Below, piece after piece: positions 52,569 to 60,778 of a stretch of 64,000 bases of DNA. The translations under genes and the position numbers were made by a program. How positions within the stretch are numbered: the first letter of the stretch is position 1; each line of letters opens with the position of its first letter. The stretch comes from Novosphingobium sp. (GTDB lineage: Bacteria > Pseudomonadota > Alphaproteobacteria > Sphingomonadales > Sphingomonadaceae): contig NZ_JAUYNB010000010.1 of NCBI RefSeq assembly GCF_030699305.1, forward strand, positions 248,001-312,000, given 5' to 3'. The notes under the pieces were generated by a model. The model saw only the letters and a list, made by a program, of their open reading frames with translations, was not told the origin of the DNA and ran no database searches.

Positions 52569-52910
52569 ATGCCGAACGCCAGCAAGCCCGTCTATCTCAA
52601 GCTTCGTGACCTGATCGCGGCAGGGATCATTGATGGATCCTATCCGGAAGGGGCAATGCTGCCGTCGGTGCGGGCATTCGCGGCGGAGCAGGGGGCCAAT
52701 CCCCTGACCGTGGCGAAGGCCTATCAGCAGTTCCAGCTCGACGGGCTGGTTGAAGTGCAGCGCGGGGTCGGCATGTTCGTGGCGCGCGGCGCGGCAGACA
52801 AGCTGCGCCGGGCCGAGCGTGACGCATTCCTGGCGGTGGAATGGCCCGCAGTCCGGCAGCGCATGGACCGGCTGGGCATCGTTCCGGCCGATTTGCTGGC
52901 GGAAGGTTAA
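52569..52910 (+). CDS. GntR family (YtrA-like) transcriptional regulator
   Basis: PVYLKLRDLIAAGIIDGSYPEGAMLPSVRAFAAEQGANPLTVAKAYQQFQLDGLVEVQRGVGMFV. Confidence 0.92.
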   Translation: MPNASKPVYLKLRDLIAAGIIDGSYPEGAMLPSVRAFAAEQGANPLTVAKAYQQFQLDGLVEVQRGVGMFVARGAADKLRRAERDAFLAVEWPAVRQRMDRLGIVPADLLAEG

Positions 52911-53066
52911 TTCTGGCTTAGTCCGGTTAACTTTATCCGTTGCACCCCCGCACCGCTTTTGGCACTACCGGATTGTGCAGTGCCGCTTGTACCGGGTCGA
53001 AAGCTGTGCCGCGCTTATTTCCAGACAGGGATAGCTTGCTTCGGCAACTTCCGGAAAGGCGTGAGA

Positions 53067-53348
53067 ATGATCAGATCGGAATTGCTGCAACTGCTGGCGC
53101 GGGAAAATCCCGAGCTGCGTGCGGAAGAGATCGAGAAGGTGGCCAACGTCTTCTTCGATGAAATTGCCGAGCGGCTGGCCCGGGGCGGACGCGTGGAACT
53201 GCGCGGGTTCGGTGCATTTTCCACCCGTGAACGCGATGCGCGCAAGGGCCGCAACCCCCGCACCGGCGACAGCGTCGAAGTGCCGGGCAAGAAAGTGCCC
53301 TATTTCAAGCCGGGCAAGGAAATGCGCGCCAAGCTCAACGCCGATTGA
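53067..53348 (+). CDS. ihfB: integration host factor subunit beta
   Basis: [91 protein letters not shown]. Confidence 0.95.
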   Translation: MIRSELLQLLARENPELRAEEIEKVANVFFDEIAERLARGGRVELRGFGAFSTRERDARKGRNPRTGDSVEVPGKKVPYFKPGKEMRAKLNAD

Positions 53349-53481
53349 AACGGCCTGGCGGGACGGGCGTGGCGCTCCGTCCTCGGCCAGTGCTCACTGT
53401 TGCTGATCGGATCGCGCTCACCCATTCCAATCGGCTGGACAACGGCTTGGCCGATCTGCCACAGGCGAACCCCTGCACCGT

Positions 53482-53566
53482 GCGGACGTGGCGGAATGGT
53501 AGACGCAGGGGACTTAAAATCCCTTGATCCTTGATCGTGTGGGTTCGAGTCCCACCGTCCGCACCA
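53482..53566 (+). tRNA. tRNA-Leu (anticodon TAA)
   Basis: Acceptor gcggacg/cgtccgc, anticodon loop ctTAAaa, long variable arm, T-arm gggttcgagtccc, encoded CCA. Confidence 0.95.
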
Positions 53567-53595
53567 GTTTGGCCGCACCAGTTTGGCCGCACCAG
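53561..53595. repeat. tandem 14-bp repeats of tRNA 3' end
   Basis: gcaccagtttggcc x2 plus gcaccag. Confidence 0.9.
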
Positions 53596-53617
53596 CGCGG
53601 GGCGCTCGCGCTGCACG

Positions 53618-55402
53618 CTACAGGTCGTAGCGCAGCACCAGCAGGGTCGATAGCGTGACCACCATCAGGATCACCAGCGGCAGACCGGTTCTGACATAAT
53701 CCCTGAAGACATAGTCCCCTTCGGACATGATCATCATGTTGGTCTGGTAAGCGACCGGCGTGGCATAGCACAGATTGCACCCGAACAGCACGGCCAGCAC
53801 CAGCGGTTCGGCCGGCAGGCCAAGCGACTGGGCCAGACTGAACGCAATCGGCGTTCCGACGGCCGCTGCGGTGGCGTTCGAGGCGAAGTTGGTCAGCACG
53901 GTGACGAACAGCATCATCGCGGCCAGCACCCCGGCGGCGGGCAGGAACTGCAAGCCAATGGCCAGCAATTGCCCCAGCCACTCCGCCGCTCCGGTCACCA
54001 GCACCAGCTTGCCCAGCGCGATGCTGGCGGCGACCAGCACGATGACCTGGGCCGACAGCGCGCGGCCGACCCGTTCGAACTTGACGCAGCCGGTGACGAA
54101 CATCAGCACCGCGCCGGCCAGCGCCGAAATCGCGATGGGCATCAGGCCGATGCTGGCGACGCCGACCGATCCGGCCATGATCGCCAGCGCCAGCCCGGCC
54201 TTGCCACTGCGCGGCATTTCCCGCCCACCTTCCAGCACCAGCAACCCGTCGCGCGCGGCAAAGTCCTGCGCCGTATCGGCGGCAGCGATGACCAGCAGCA
54301 CGTCACCTTCGCGCAAGGGCGCTTCGGCGGTCCGGGCGCGCGCCTGGTGCAGAAACCCGCGCGCCTGGTGGATGCCCAGCACCGCCACGCCTTCCAGTCC
54401 GGCGCTTTGCAGGGTCAGGCCGATCAGCCGGGAATCGGGGGCGATGGTCATTTCCACCAGCGCCAGATCCTGCCGCGCCGCGTCTGCTTCCTGCCGCAGC
54501 CGGGCCAGCAGCCACGGCGGAGCCAGGGTAGCCCCCAGCTTGCGTGCGGCTTCGGTCAGCGCCTCTTGCGGGCCTGACAGGTTGATCCGGGTACCGGGTG
54601 CGATCCGGTCGGGCAAAGGTCCGTCGATCTGAACCCCGGCAGGCAGCATGGCGATGAACTGATCGGCAGTCTTGCCAAACGCCGGGGTTTCCTCGCCAAC
54701 CCGCAAAGTTGCGCAATAGTGGCGCAAGTCGGGATTGGCGGCGCGCGAATTGTCCGGCAGCAGGCGCGGCATGACCAGCCAGAGATAGGGCAGCGCCACC
54801 AGCGCTGCGGTCAACACGATCCCGGTGAAGTGGAACACGCCGATCGGCGCCATGCCCATGTCGGTGGCGATGGAGACGACCAGCAGGTTGGTCGACGTGC
54901 CGATCGTGGTCGCCATCCCGCCGATCAGGATGGCGGAATTGACCGGGATCAGTGTCTTGGAGGCGGGCATTCCGCCTTGGTTGGCCAACTGCGCCAGGAT
55001 CGGCAGCAACAGCACCAGCACCGGCGTATCGTTGATCATCATGCTGAGCGCCAGCGCCAGCATCAGCGTCACGAGCAGGCCGAGCTGCCGATTGAGCCGC
55101 CAGACCCGGTTGAGCGCGCGCGCCGCCGGCTCCAGCGCGCCGGTCACCACCAGCCCGCGCCCCAGGATCATCAGCGCGCAGATCGTGATCAGAGCGTGGT
55201 GCCCGAACCCCCCGAAGGCCAGCGCCAGCCCGTCATTCGGGGCGGTGCCGGGGAGCGGAAAGAAGTATAGCCCCAGCGCGATCACGCCGATGGTCAGCAG
55301 CGAAATGATCTCGACCCGCGCCTTGCCGCTGGCAAAGCCATAGAACATCGCACCGGCGAGGAGGATCGAGGCGAACCCGTGGAGCGATGGAAGGCCGATC
55401 AT
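53618..55402 (-). CDS. SLC13/DASS-type permease with TrkA-C (RCK_C) domains
   Basis: VLVLLLPILAQLANQGGMPASKTLIPVNSAILIGGMATTIGTSTNLLVVSIA; FASNATAAAVGTPIAFSLAQSLGLPAEPLVLAVLFGCNLCYATPVAYQTNMMI. Confidence 0.92.
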   Translation of the reverse strand: MIGLPSLHGFASILLAGAMFYGFASGKARVEIISLLTIGVIALGLYFFPLPGTAPNDGLALAFGGFGHHALITICALMILGRGLVVTGALEPAARALNRVWRLNRQLGLLVTLMLALALSMMINDTPVLVLLLPILAQLANQGGMPASKTLIPVNSAILIGGMATTIGTSTNLLVVSIATDMGMAPIGVFHFTGIVLTAALVALPYLWLVMPRLLPDNSRAANPDLRHYCATLRVGEETPAFGKTADQFIAMLPAGVQIDGPLPDRIAPGTRINLSGPQEALTEAARKLGATLAPPWLLARLRQEADAARQDLALVEMTIAPDSRLIGLTLQSAGLEGVAVLGIHQARGFLHQARARTAEAPLREGDVLLVIAAADTAQDFAARDGLLVLEGGREMPRSGKAGLALAIMAGSVGVASIGLMPIAISALAGAVLMFVTGCVKFERVGRALSAQVIVLVAASIALGKLVLVTGAAEWLGQLLAIGLQFLPAAGVLAAMMLFVTVLTNFASNATAAAVGTPIAFSLAQSLGLPAEPLVLAVLFGCNLCYATPVAYQTNMMIMSEGDYVFRDYVRTGLPLVILMVVTLSTLLVLRYDL

Positions 55403-55464
55403 CTGAACCGTTTAGCCCTTCGCCGCAGGGCAGGTCACCCCCCTTTGCGGCAGGGCGTGCCCGG

Positions 55465-56922
55465 TCAGGGGCATGGCAGCCCCAGCCACGCCGCCAGATT
55501 GCGGCGGTGTTTTTCCACGCCATCGGTCAGCAATGGGCGCAGATCGGGCTGGACGGAAAGGTGCAAACCCTGGGCTGAGCGGGTCAGCGCGGAACCAGCC
55601 AGCACGTGCGGCACGCACAGGCTGAACTTGCGGCACAGCCGGATCGCCAGTCCCCAGCCCACCGCCTGATGCAACAACTCCGGCGGTGCCAGCTGTTGCA
55701 GGACCGGCGGCAATTCGCTGGTTCCGGCATTGGCCAGCGCAGTTGCGGCCAACACCGCACGGTCCCCGGCCGATGCGCCGATCCAGCGTTTGTGCAAGGC
55801 CCAGTCCATCGCTTCGGTCACGCGGCGGTTCGGTTCCGCGCGAAAGCTGGCCAGCGCCAGCATGGTTGCAGCCAGCCGCAGCGGCTCATCCGGGTTCGGG
55901 CCGGACGCAGCAGCGGTCCACTCCGCCACTTTGGCCGCAAGCGCGGGCGGACTGCCGCGCGCTTCGCCGAACGCGGCGACCCCGGCCAGCAGCGGGTGTT
56001 CACGCAATTCCGCGCGGCTCAGCCCGCCCAACAGCACCCCTTCACGCAGCCCCCAGGACGAAAAGATGATCCGGGTCGGCGCGAGTTCCTCCAGCAGCAC
56101 TTCGAGCAGGGCCGCCGCATCGGGCAGCGCGGCCAGCCGCCCGGTCGGGATTCCGGCCGGACCCTTGACCAGTTTGCCCAGTTTCAGCGATTTGGCCAGT
56201 TCGGCAGCGGCGGCGGCGGTCAGTTCGTGGCCGTGCGGATCGTCCAGCGGCCAGCGCGCGCGCTGCATCGCGATCCGCGCCAGCGCCCGCCATGATCCGC
56301 CGACCAGATAAAGCGGTTGCGCCTGGCTGCCAGCCCATCCGGCGGTGGCCAGTTCGCGCCGTACGGCCGCGCCGAACGCTGCCGGGCCCGCTTCGCGCAG
56401 CGCGGTCAGGCGCAAGGTGCCAAGCGGCATGCTGGCGCCGTGTTCGCACCCGTCCGGGCTGATATGGATCAGCTCCAGACTGCCTCCGCCCAGATCGGCC
56501 ACCACCCCGTGCGCGCCGGGGAAAGCCGCCTGCACGCCGCTGGCGCTGGCGAGCGCTTCTTCCGGACCGCTCAGCAGGCGCGGCTTCAGTCCCAGCGCCC
56601 GGATGCGGTCCATCAGTTCGGGACCATTGCTGGCATCGCGCACCGCCGCCGTCGCCACGGCATCGACAGCCGTAATGCCTTGCAGCCGCAGCAGCGCGGC
56701 ATAGCGGGTCAGCGCGGCCAGCGCCTGCGCGGCGGCCTTGTCCGAAATGCGGCCGGTTTCCGCCATTCCCCGCCCCAGCCGGGCGGTGACCTTTTCATTG
56801 TGCAACACCACCGGCGCGCGCGGCGGTCCGCCGTAAATTACCAGCCGGACGGTGTTCGATCCGATGTCGATCACCGCACGCGGGGCAGCGGCGGCGGCAG
56901 ACCGATCGGGCGAGGGGGGCAT
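55465..56922 (-). CDS. ppx: Ppx/GppA family exopolyphosphatase/phosphatase
   Basis: AVIDIGSNTVRLVIYGG; GVVADLGGGSLELIHI; GGSWRALARIAM. Confidence 0.92.
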   Translation of the reverse strand: MPPSPDRSAAAAAPRAVIDIGSNTVRLVIYGGPPRAPVVLHNEKVTARLGRGMAETGRISDKAAAQALAALTRYAALLRLQGITAVDAVATAAVRDASNGPELMDRIRALGLKPRLLSGPEEALASASGVQAAFPGAHGVVADLGGGSLELIHISPDGCEHGASMPLGTLRLTALREAGPAAFGAAVRRELATAGWAGSQAQPLYLVGGSWRALARIAMQRARWPLDDPHGHELTAAAAAELAKSLKLGKLVKGPAGIPTGRLAALPDAAALLEVLLEELAPTRIIFSSWGLREGVLLGGLSRAELREHPLLAGVAAFGEARGSPPALAAKVAEWTAAASGPNPDEPLRLAATMLALASFRAEPNRRVTEAMDWALHKRWIGASAGDRAVLAATALANAGTSELPPVLQQLAPPELLHQAVGWGLAIRLCRKFSLCVPHVLAGSALTRSAQGLHLSVQPDLRPLLTDGVEKHRRNLAAWLGLPCP

Positions 56923-57011
56923 CGGGATACTCCTGCAACAACAACCGGCTGGTCGCACGGCACTCCTTGGGGGCGTTGTGGCGGCGGCGCAAGCACGGGT
57001 TGATCCGTGCG

Positions 57012-57029
57012 CTGACACGAAACCGTCAT
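57012..57029 (+). promoter_or_regulatory. candidate Pho box between ppx and the PhoB-like regulator
   Basis: CTGACAC-GAAA-CCGTCAT resembles CTGTCAT-N4-CTGTCAT with 7-4-7 spacing. Confidence 0.5.
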
Positions 57030-57132
57030 GCACACGACACATCGCATTGGCACAGGCCGATGGCGTGCCAGGTTCACGCTCCAGGTTCGTCCCGGGGTGC
57101 AACTGCCGCGCGGATCAACAGGGTTGGGGCCA

Positions 57133-57807
57133 ATGCAGCATATCGACATCATCCTGACGCGCGAACCGGACGATGGGCTGGCCCCGTATACCCATGACCA
57201 GCTGTCGGTGACGTTCCATCTGTTCGGCCGGACGAGTGACCTGCCCCTGCTGGAAGGCGCAGTGTGGGTGTTTGTCGACTGGGTGCTGCCGAAGATTTCC
57301 GGGCTGGAAATGTGCCGCCAGCTGCGCTGCGATCCGCTGACGGCCAAGGCCCGGATCACGATGGTGCTGGATCAGGACGATCTGGATGCGCGCCGCCGGG
57401 CGTTGCGCGCTGGTGCGGACGATTACCTGATCGGCTTCCCCACCCGGCGGGTGTTGCTGGACCGGGCGCTGTCCAGTCTGGGCAGCATCGGTGAACTGTC
57501 CCGGCGGCAGTCGATCAGCCTGGGCGAACTGACCATCGAGCTGACCGCGTTTCAGGCCCGCTGGCAGGGCCAGCCGATCCGGCTGATGCCCAACGAACTG
57601 CGGCTGCTGCGCTTTCTGGTTGAGCATCCGGGACGGGTGTTCACCCGCCAGCAGCTGATCCAGGCGCTGGGCAAGCATGATTCGCCGATTGATGAACGCA
57701 CGGTCGATGTCTGGGTTGGTCGCCTGCGCCGCGCGCTGGTGACGCACGGGGTCGCCCATGAACTGCGCACGGTGCGCTCGCTCGGCTACGTGCTCGATCC
57801 GGCGTGA
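57133..57807 (+). CDS. PhoB/OmpR-type response regulator with degenerate receiver domain
   Basis: Receiver-like VWVFVDWVLPKISGLEMCRQL...RAGADDYLIGFPTRR; C-terminal wHTH LMPNELRLLRFLVEHPGRVFTRQQLIQALGKHDSPIDERTVDVWVGRLRRAL. Confidence 0.9.
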   Translation: MQHIDIILTREPDDGLAPYTHDQLSVTFHLFGRTSDLPLLEGAVWVFVDWVLPKISGLEMCRQLRCDPLTAKARITMVLDQDDLDARRRALRAGADDYLIGFPTRRVLLDRALSSLGSIGELSRRQSISLGELTIELTAFQARWQGQPIRLMPNELRLLRFLVEHPGRVFTRQQLIQALGKHDSPIDERTVDVWVGRLRRALVTHGVAHELRTVRSLGYVLDPA

Positions 57808-57860
57808 TGGCTTGAGCCGCAGTTCGCGGAAGAGCGAACTGCGGGAGCGGGCCGGCCCCT

Positions 57861-57924
57861 GAACTCTCCGAAACGGCAGGTTCGGATAAATCGAACTCTC
57901 CGAAACGGCAGGTTCGGATAAATC
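57861..57924. repeat. perfect tandem duplication of a 32-bp hairpin-containing unit
   Basis: gaactctccgaaacggcaggttcggataaatc x2. Confidence 0.95.
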
Positions 57925-57925
57925 A

Positions 57926-57962
57926 CACAAAAAATGGCCCGCTCCCACTGTGGGAACGGGCC
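57926..57962 (-). terminator. intrinsic terminator for the TonB-receptor operon
   Basis: Minus strand: ggcccgttcccacagtgggagcgggcc followed by attttttgtg. Confidence 0.85.
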
Positions 57963-58012
57963 GTGGAGGTGGTTGCCGGAGGACGGCCAGGCCGCCCTCC
58001 GCGCAGGGATCT

Positions 58013-60682
58013 TCAGAACTTCAATGAGGCCGAGAGCGAGAAGCTGCGCCCGACGTTGTAGGTGTTGATTTCCACCCGGTTGCCGCCGAGTTCCTGGAAC
58101 TCTTCATGGCGACGGCCGGTGATGTTGCGGGCTTCGAACTTCAGGTCGACTTCCTGTCCGGCCAGCTTGATCCCCTGACGCGCGACGAAATCGAGCCGGA
58201 TGCCGGGCCGTTCAACGATGTCCGGCATCCCGCCGCCGCCGCGGCTGACCACGCGGGTGCTGGCATAGGACAGCAGGAAGGTCTGCTGTGACAGCCGGTC
58301 GGTATCTTCAAAGCCGACCTGCAGGTTGGCGATGTGGTCCGACTGGCCGGTCATCGGCGTGCCATCGACGAAGTAGTTGGTGGCCGGCTGAACCGAAATA
58401 CGGCCCAGGAAAACCGCCGCCGTATCGGTCGCATTCACCCCGATTTTCGATTTGGTGTACGTATAATTGGCCACGGTAATGAGGCGGCGGCTGGTCAGCA
58501 GTCCGCCCATTTCCGACAGGTCGATATACTTGGTGACTTCGATTTCCGCGCCATACAAGGTTGAGCGCGGCGCATTGGCATAGCTGGTTTCCAGCGAGTT
58601 GCCGGTGAAGCTGGTATACGCCTCGATCGGCTTGTCGATCTTCTTGTAGAAACCGGCCACGGCGAACCGCTGTTCCGGGGCAAAATACCATTCGAACCGG
58701 GCTTCGGCGTTGGTCAGCTTGCTGTCATTCAGCAGTGGGTTACCGCGATAGAGCCGGTCTGATTCCGGATCGTAATACTGCTGGAACATCATCTCGCGGA
58801 ACTGCGGACGGGCGATCGTCTGCGATCCGTTGACGCGGAACTGCATCTTCGGGGCAAATTCCCACGTCACGGTGGCCGACGGCAGCCAGTGCTCGTTGTT
58901 GAGCAGGGTCGATGCACCGGAGTTCGACGGCACAATGAACTTCTGCAACGGGCTGACCGACTGGCGCGCGGTTTCATAGCGCACACCCAGATCGATGCTC
59001 AGGCCGTCGATCGGCTCGTAATTCACCTTGCCATACGCGCCGTGGATGCGCAGCCCGGCGGCGAAGGCCGGATCGCTCTGCGTGGTTTCGACCAGGTTGA
59101 TCTTGTAAAAGTCGATGATCCCCGGCGCGAGCAGCAGGTCGGGACGCAGCATCGCCACGCCCGCACTTTCCTGGCTGAGGTTGAAATCACCCGGCGCGAT
59201 GAACTGGAATTCGCGGCGGCTGGAGGTCCGCTGGGTGTCGGTAAACGCATAACCGACGCTGGCGGTCAGCCGCGGGGTCAGCAAATAGCTGACGTCGATC
59301 CCGCCATACCACAGATTCTCGTTCAGATCGGAGAACGACACAGCGGCGCTGCCGGTCTGGCCGTTGTTCAGCCGGTTGATGTAATACTGCCCGAAAATGT
59401 CGTTCGCGGAATTGGTGCGGACATACCCGATCGAGGTTTCATACGGGGCTTCGCGCTGCGAATTGGCATAAGTGCCGCGCAAGTCGACGTTCAGGTCGCC
59501 AAACCGCAATTCGCCGACGAACTGGCTGTCGAGCAACTGGCGTTCGAACCAGGCGGTATCCTGATTCATCCGCGAGTAACCGGTCTGGATATCGGTCCCG
59601 GCGGTCAGGCGGCCCTGCTTGATGGTGTCGCGGATATAGAGGTTGGTCAGGCGCAGCTTGTGGCGTCCGATTTCCAGCCCCACCCCGAGCAGGGCGTTGG
59701 CAACCATGCGGTTGTCGGTCACGACCCGGCGGGCATCGGATTCCAGTTCCGACAGATCCTGCGTAGAGGCGCGCTGCTGGATGCTGTCGCGCGTGGTCCA
59801 CTTGTTGCTGAACCCGGCGGTGGCAATCAGACCCAGCGTGGCATCATCGCCGATTTCGACTGCGGTGCCGCCGCTCAGCGAGAGCGAATAATTGACCGGC
59901 AGGTTCTCGGTCTTTTGCAGCGTGGCGCGGCTGAACCGCACCAGCTGACCGGCGATTTCCTGGCGATTGATCGTCGGATCATCGATCGCCAGGCCGCTGT
60001 TGAAGAACGCGTTGAGCGCGGGCGGCGTATCGCGGCTGCCGTTGTCAAAGCCGGTCCAGTCGCTTTTCGCGCCAAAATAGGTGTAGCCGAAGTGGCCGGT
60101 GGTTTCGGTATCACCGCTGATCCCGGAGCTGATCGTCAGGAAGCTTTCCTTCGGAACCGCAGTGGTGGTCAGGTTGATCACGCCGCCGCCGAATTCACCG
60201 GGGAAGTTGGCCGAATAGCTCTTCTGGACCAGCGACGATGCGACCACGTTGGTCGGGAAAACATCCAGCGGAATGACCCGGCGCAGCGGTTCGGGGCTGG
60301 GGAGCGGCGAACCGTTGAGCAGCGCCAGCGAATAGCGATCGCCCAGACCGCGCACGTAAACGAACCCGCTGCCGACGACGCTCAGGCCGGTCACGCGGCC
60401 CAGCGCGCCTGCAATGTTGCCTTCACCCGTGCGGGCGATTTCAGCCGATGACAGCACCGAGACGACCTGATCGGCCGAGCGCGTGATGTTGCGATCGCGC
60501 GCGCCGGTGACCACGATTTCGCCGGGCAGCGAGATATCGATCTGCTCTTCTTCCACCGGTGCTTCGGTGGCCGGTGACGGTTCTTCCACCGGGGGCGCGG
60601 GCTGATCAGACGTCTGAGCCAGCGCAGGGGTGGCCAGGGCGGTCGAAAGCAGCAGCAGGGATGCAAGCCGCGGCGTGTTCAT
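58013..60682 (-). CDS. TonB-dependent outer-membrane receptor
   Basis: Signal peptide; plug EIVVTGARDRNITRSADQVVSVLSSAEIARTGEGNIAGALGRVTGLSVVGSGFVYVRGLGDRYSLALLNGSPLPSPEP; C-terminal VGRSFSLSASLKF. Confidence 0.96.
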   Translation of the reverse strand: MNTPRLASLLLLSTALATPALAQTSDQPAPPVEEPSPATEAPVEEEQIDISLPGEIVVTGARDRNITRSADQVVSVLSSAEIARTGEGNIAGALGRVTGLSVVGSGFVYVRGLGDRYSLALLNGSPLPSPEPLRRVIPLDVFPTNVVASSLVQKSYSANFPGEFGGGVINLTTTAVPKESFLTISSGISGDTETTGHFGYTYFGAKSDWTGFDNGSRDTPPALNAFFNSGLAIDDPTINRQEIAGQLVRFSRATLQKTENLPVNYSLSLSGGTAVEIGDDATLGLIATAGFSNKWTTRDSIQQRASTQDLSELESDARRVVTDNRMVANALLGVGLEIGRHKLRLTNLYIRDTIKQGRLTAGTDIQTGYSRMNQDTAWFERQLLDSQFVGELRFGDLNVDLRGTYANSQREAPYETSIGYVRTNSANDIFGQYYINRLNNGQTGSAAVSFSDLNENLWYGGIDVSYLLTPRLTASVGYAFTDTQRTSSRREFQFIAPGDFNLSQESAGVAMLRPDLLLAPGIIDFYKINLVETTQSDPAFAAGLRIHGAYGKVNYEPIDGLSIDLGVRYETARQSVSPLQKFIVPSNSGASTLLNNEHWLPSATVTWEFAPKMQFRVNGSQTIARPQFREMMFQQYYDPESDRLYRGNPLLNDSKLTNAEARFEWYFAPEQRFAVAGFYKKIDKPIEAYTSFTGNSLETSYANAPRSTLYGAEIEVTKYIDLSEMGGLLTSRRLITVANYTYTKSKIGVNATDTAAVFLGRISVQPATNYFVDGTPMTGQSDHIANLQVGFEDTDRLSQQTFLLSYASTRVVSRGGGGMPDIVERPGIRLDFVARQGIKLAGQEVDLKFEARNITGRRHEEFQELGGNRVEINTYNVGRSFSLSASLKF

Positions 60683-60778
60683 CGTGTTATCCCCCAAGGA
60701 AAACGGGTCATGAAATCAGGTGTGCAAAGGGGGGCAGCCGGGTATCGGCCGCCCCCCGTCACGGTTTCAGGCGGCCGA

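Noticed and set aside
53561-53595. tRNA-linked repeats as an integrated genomic island attachment site
   Set aside because: No integrase or foreign-looking genes nearby; kept only as a low-interest repeat.
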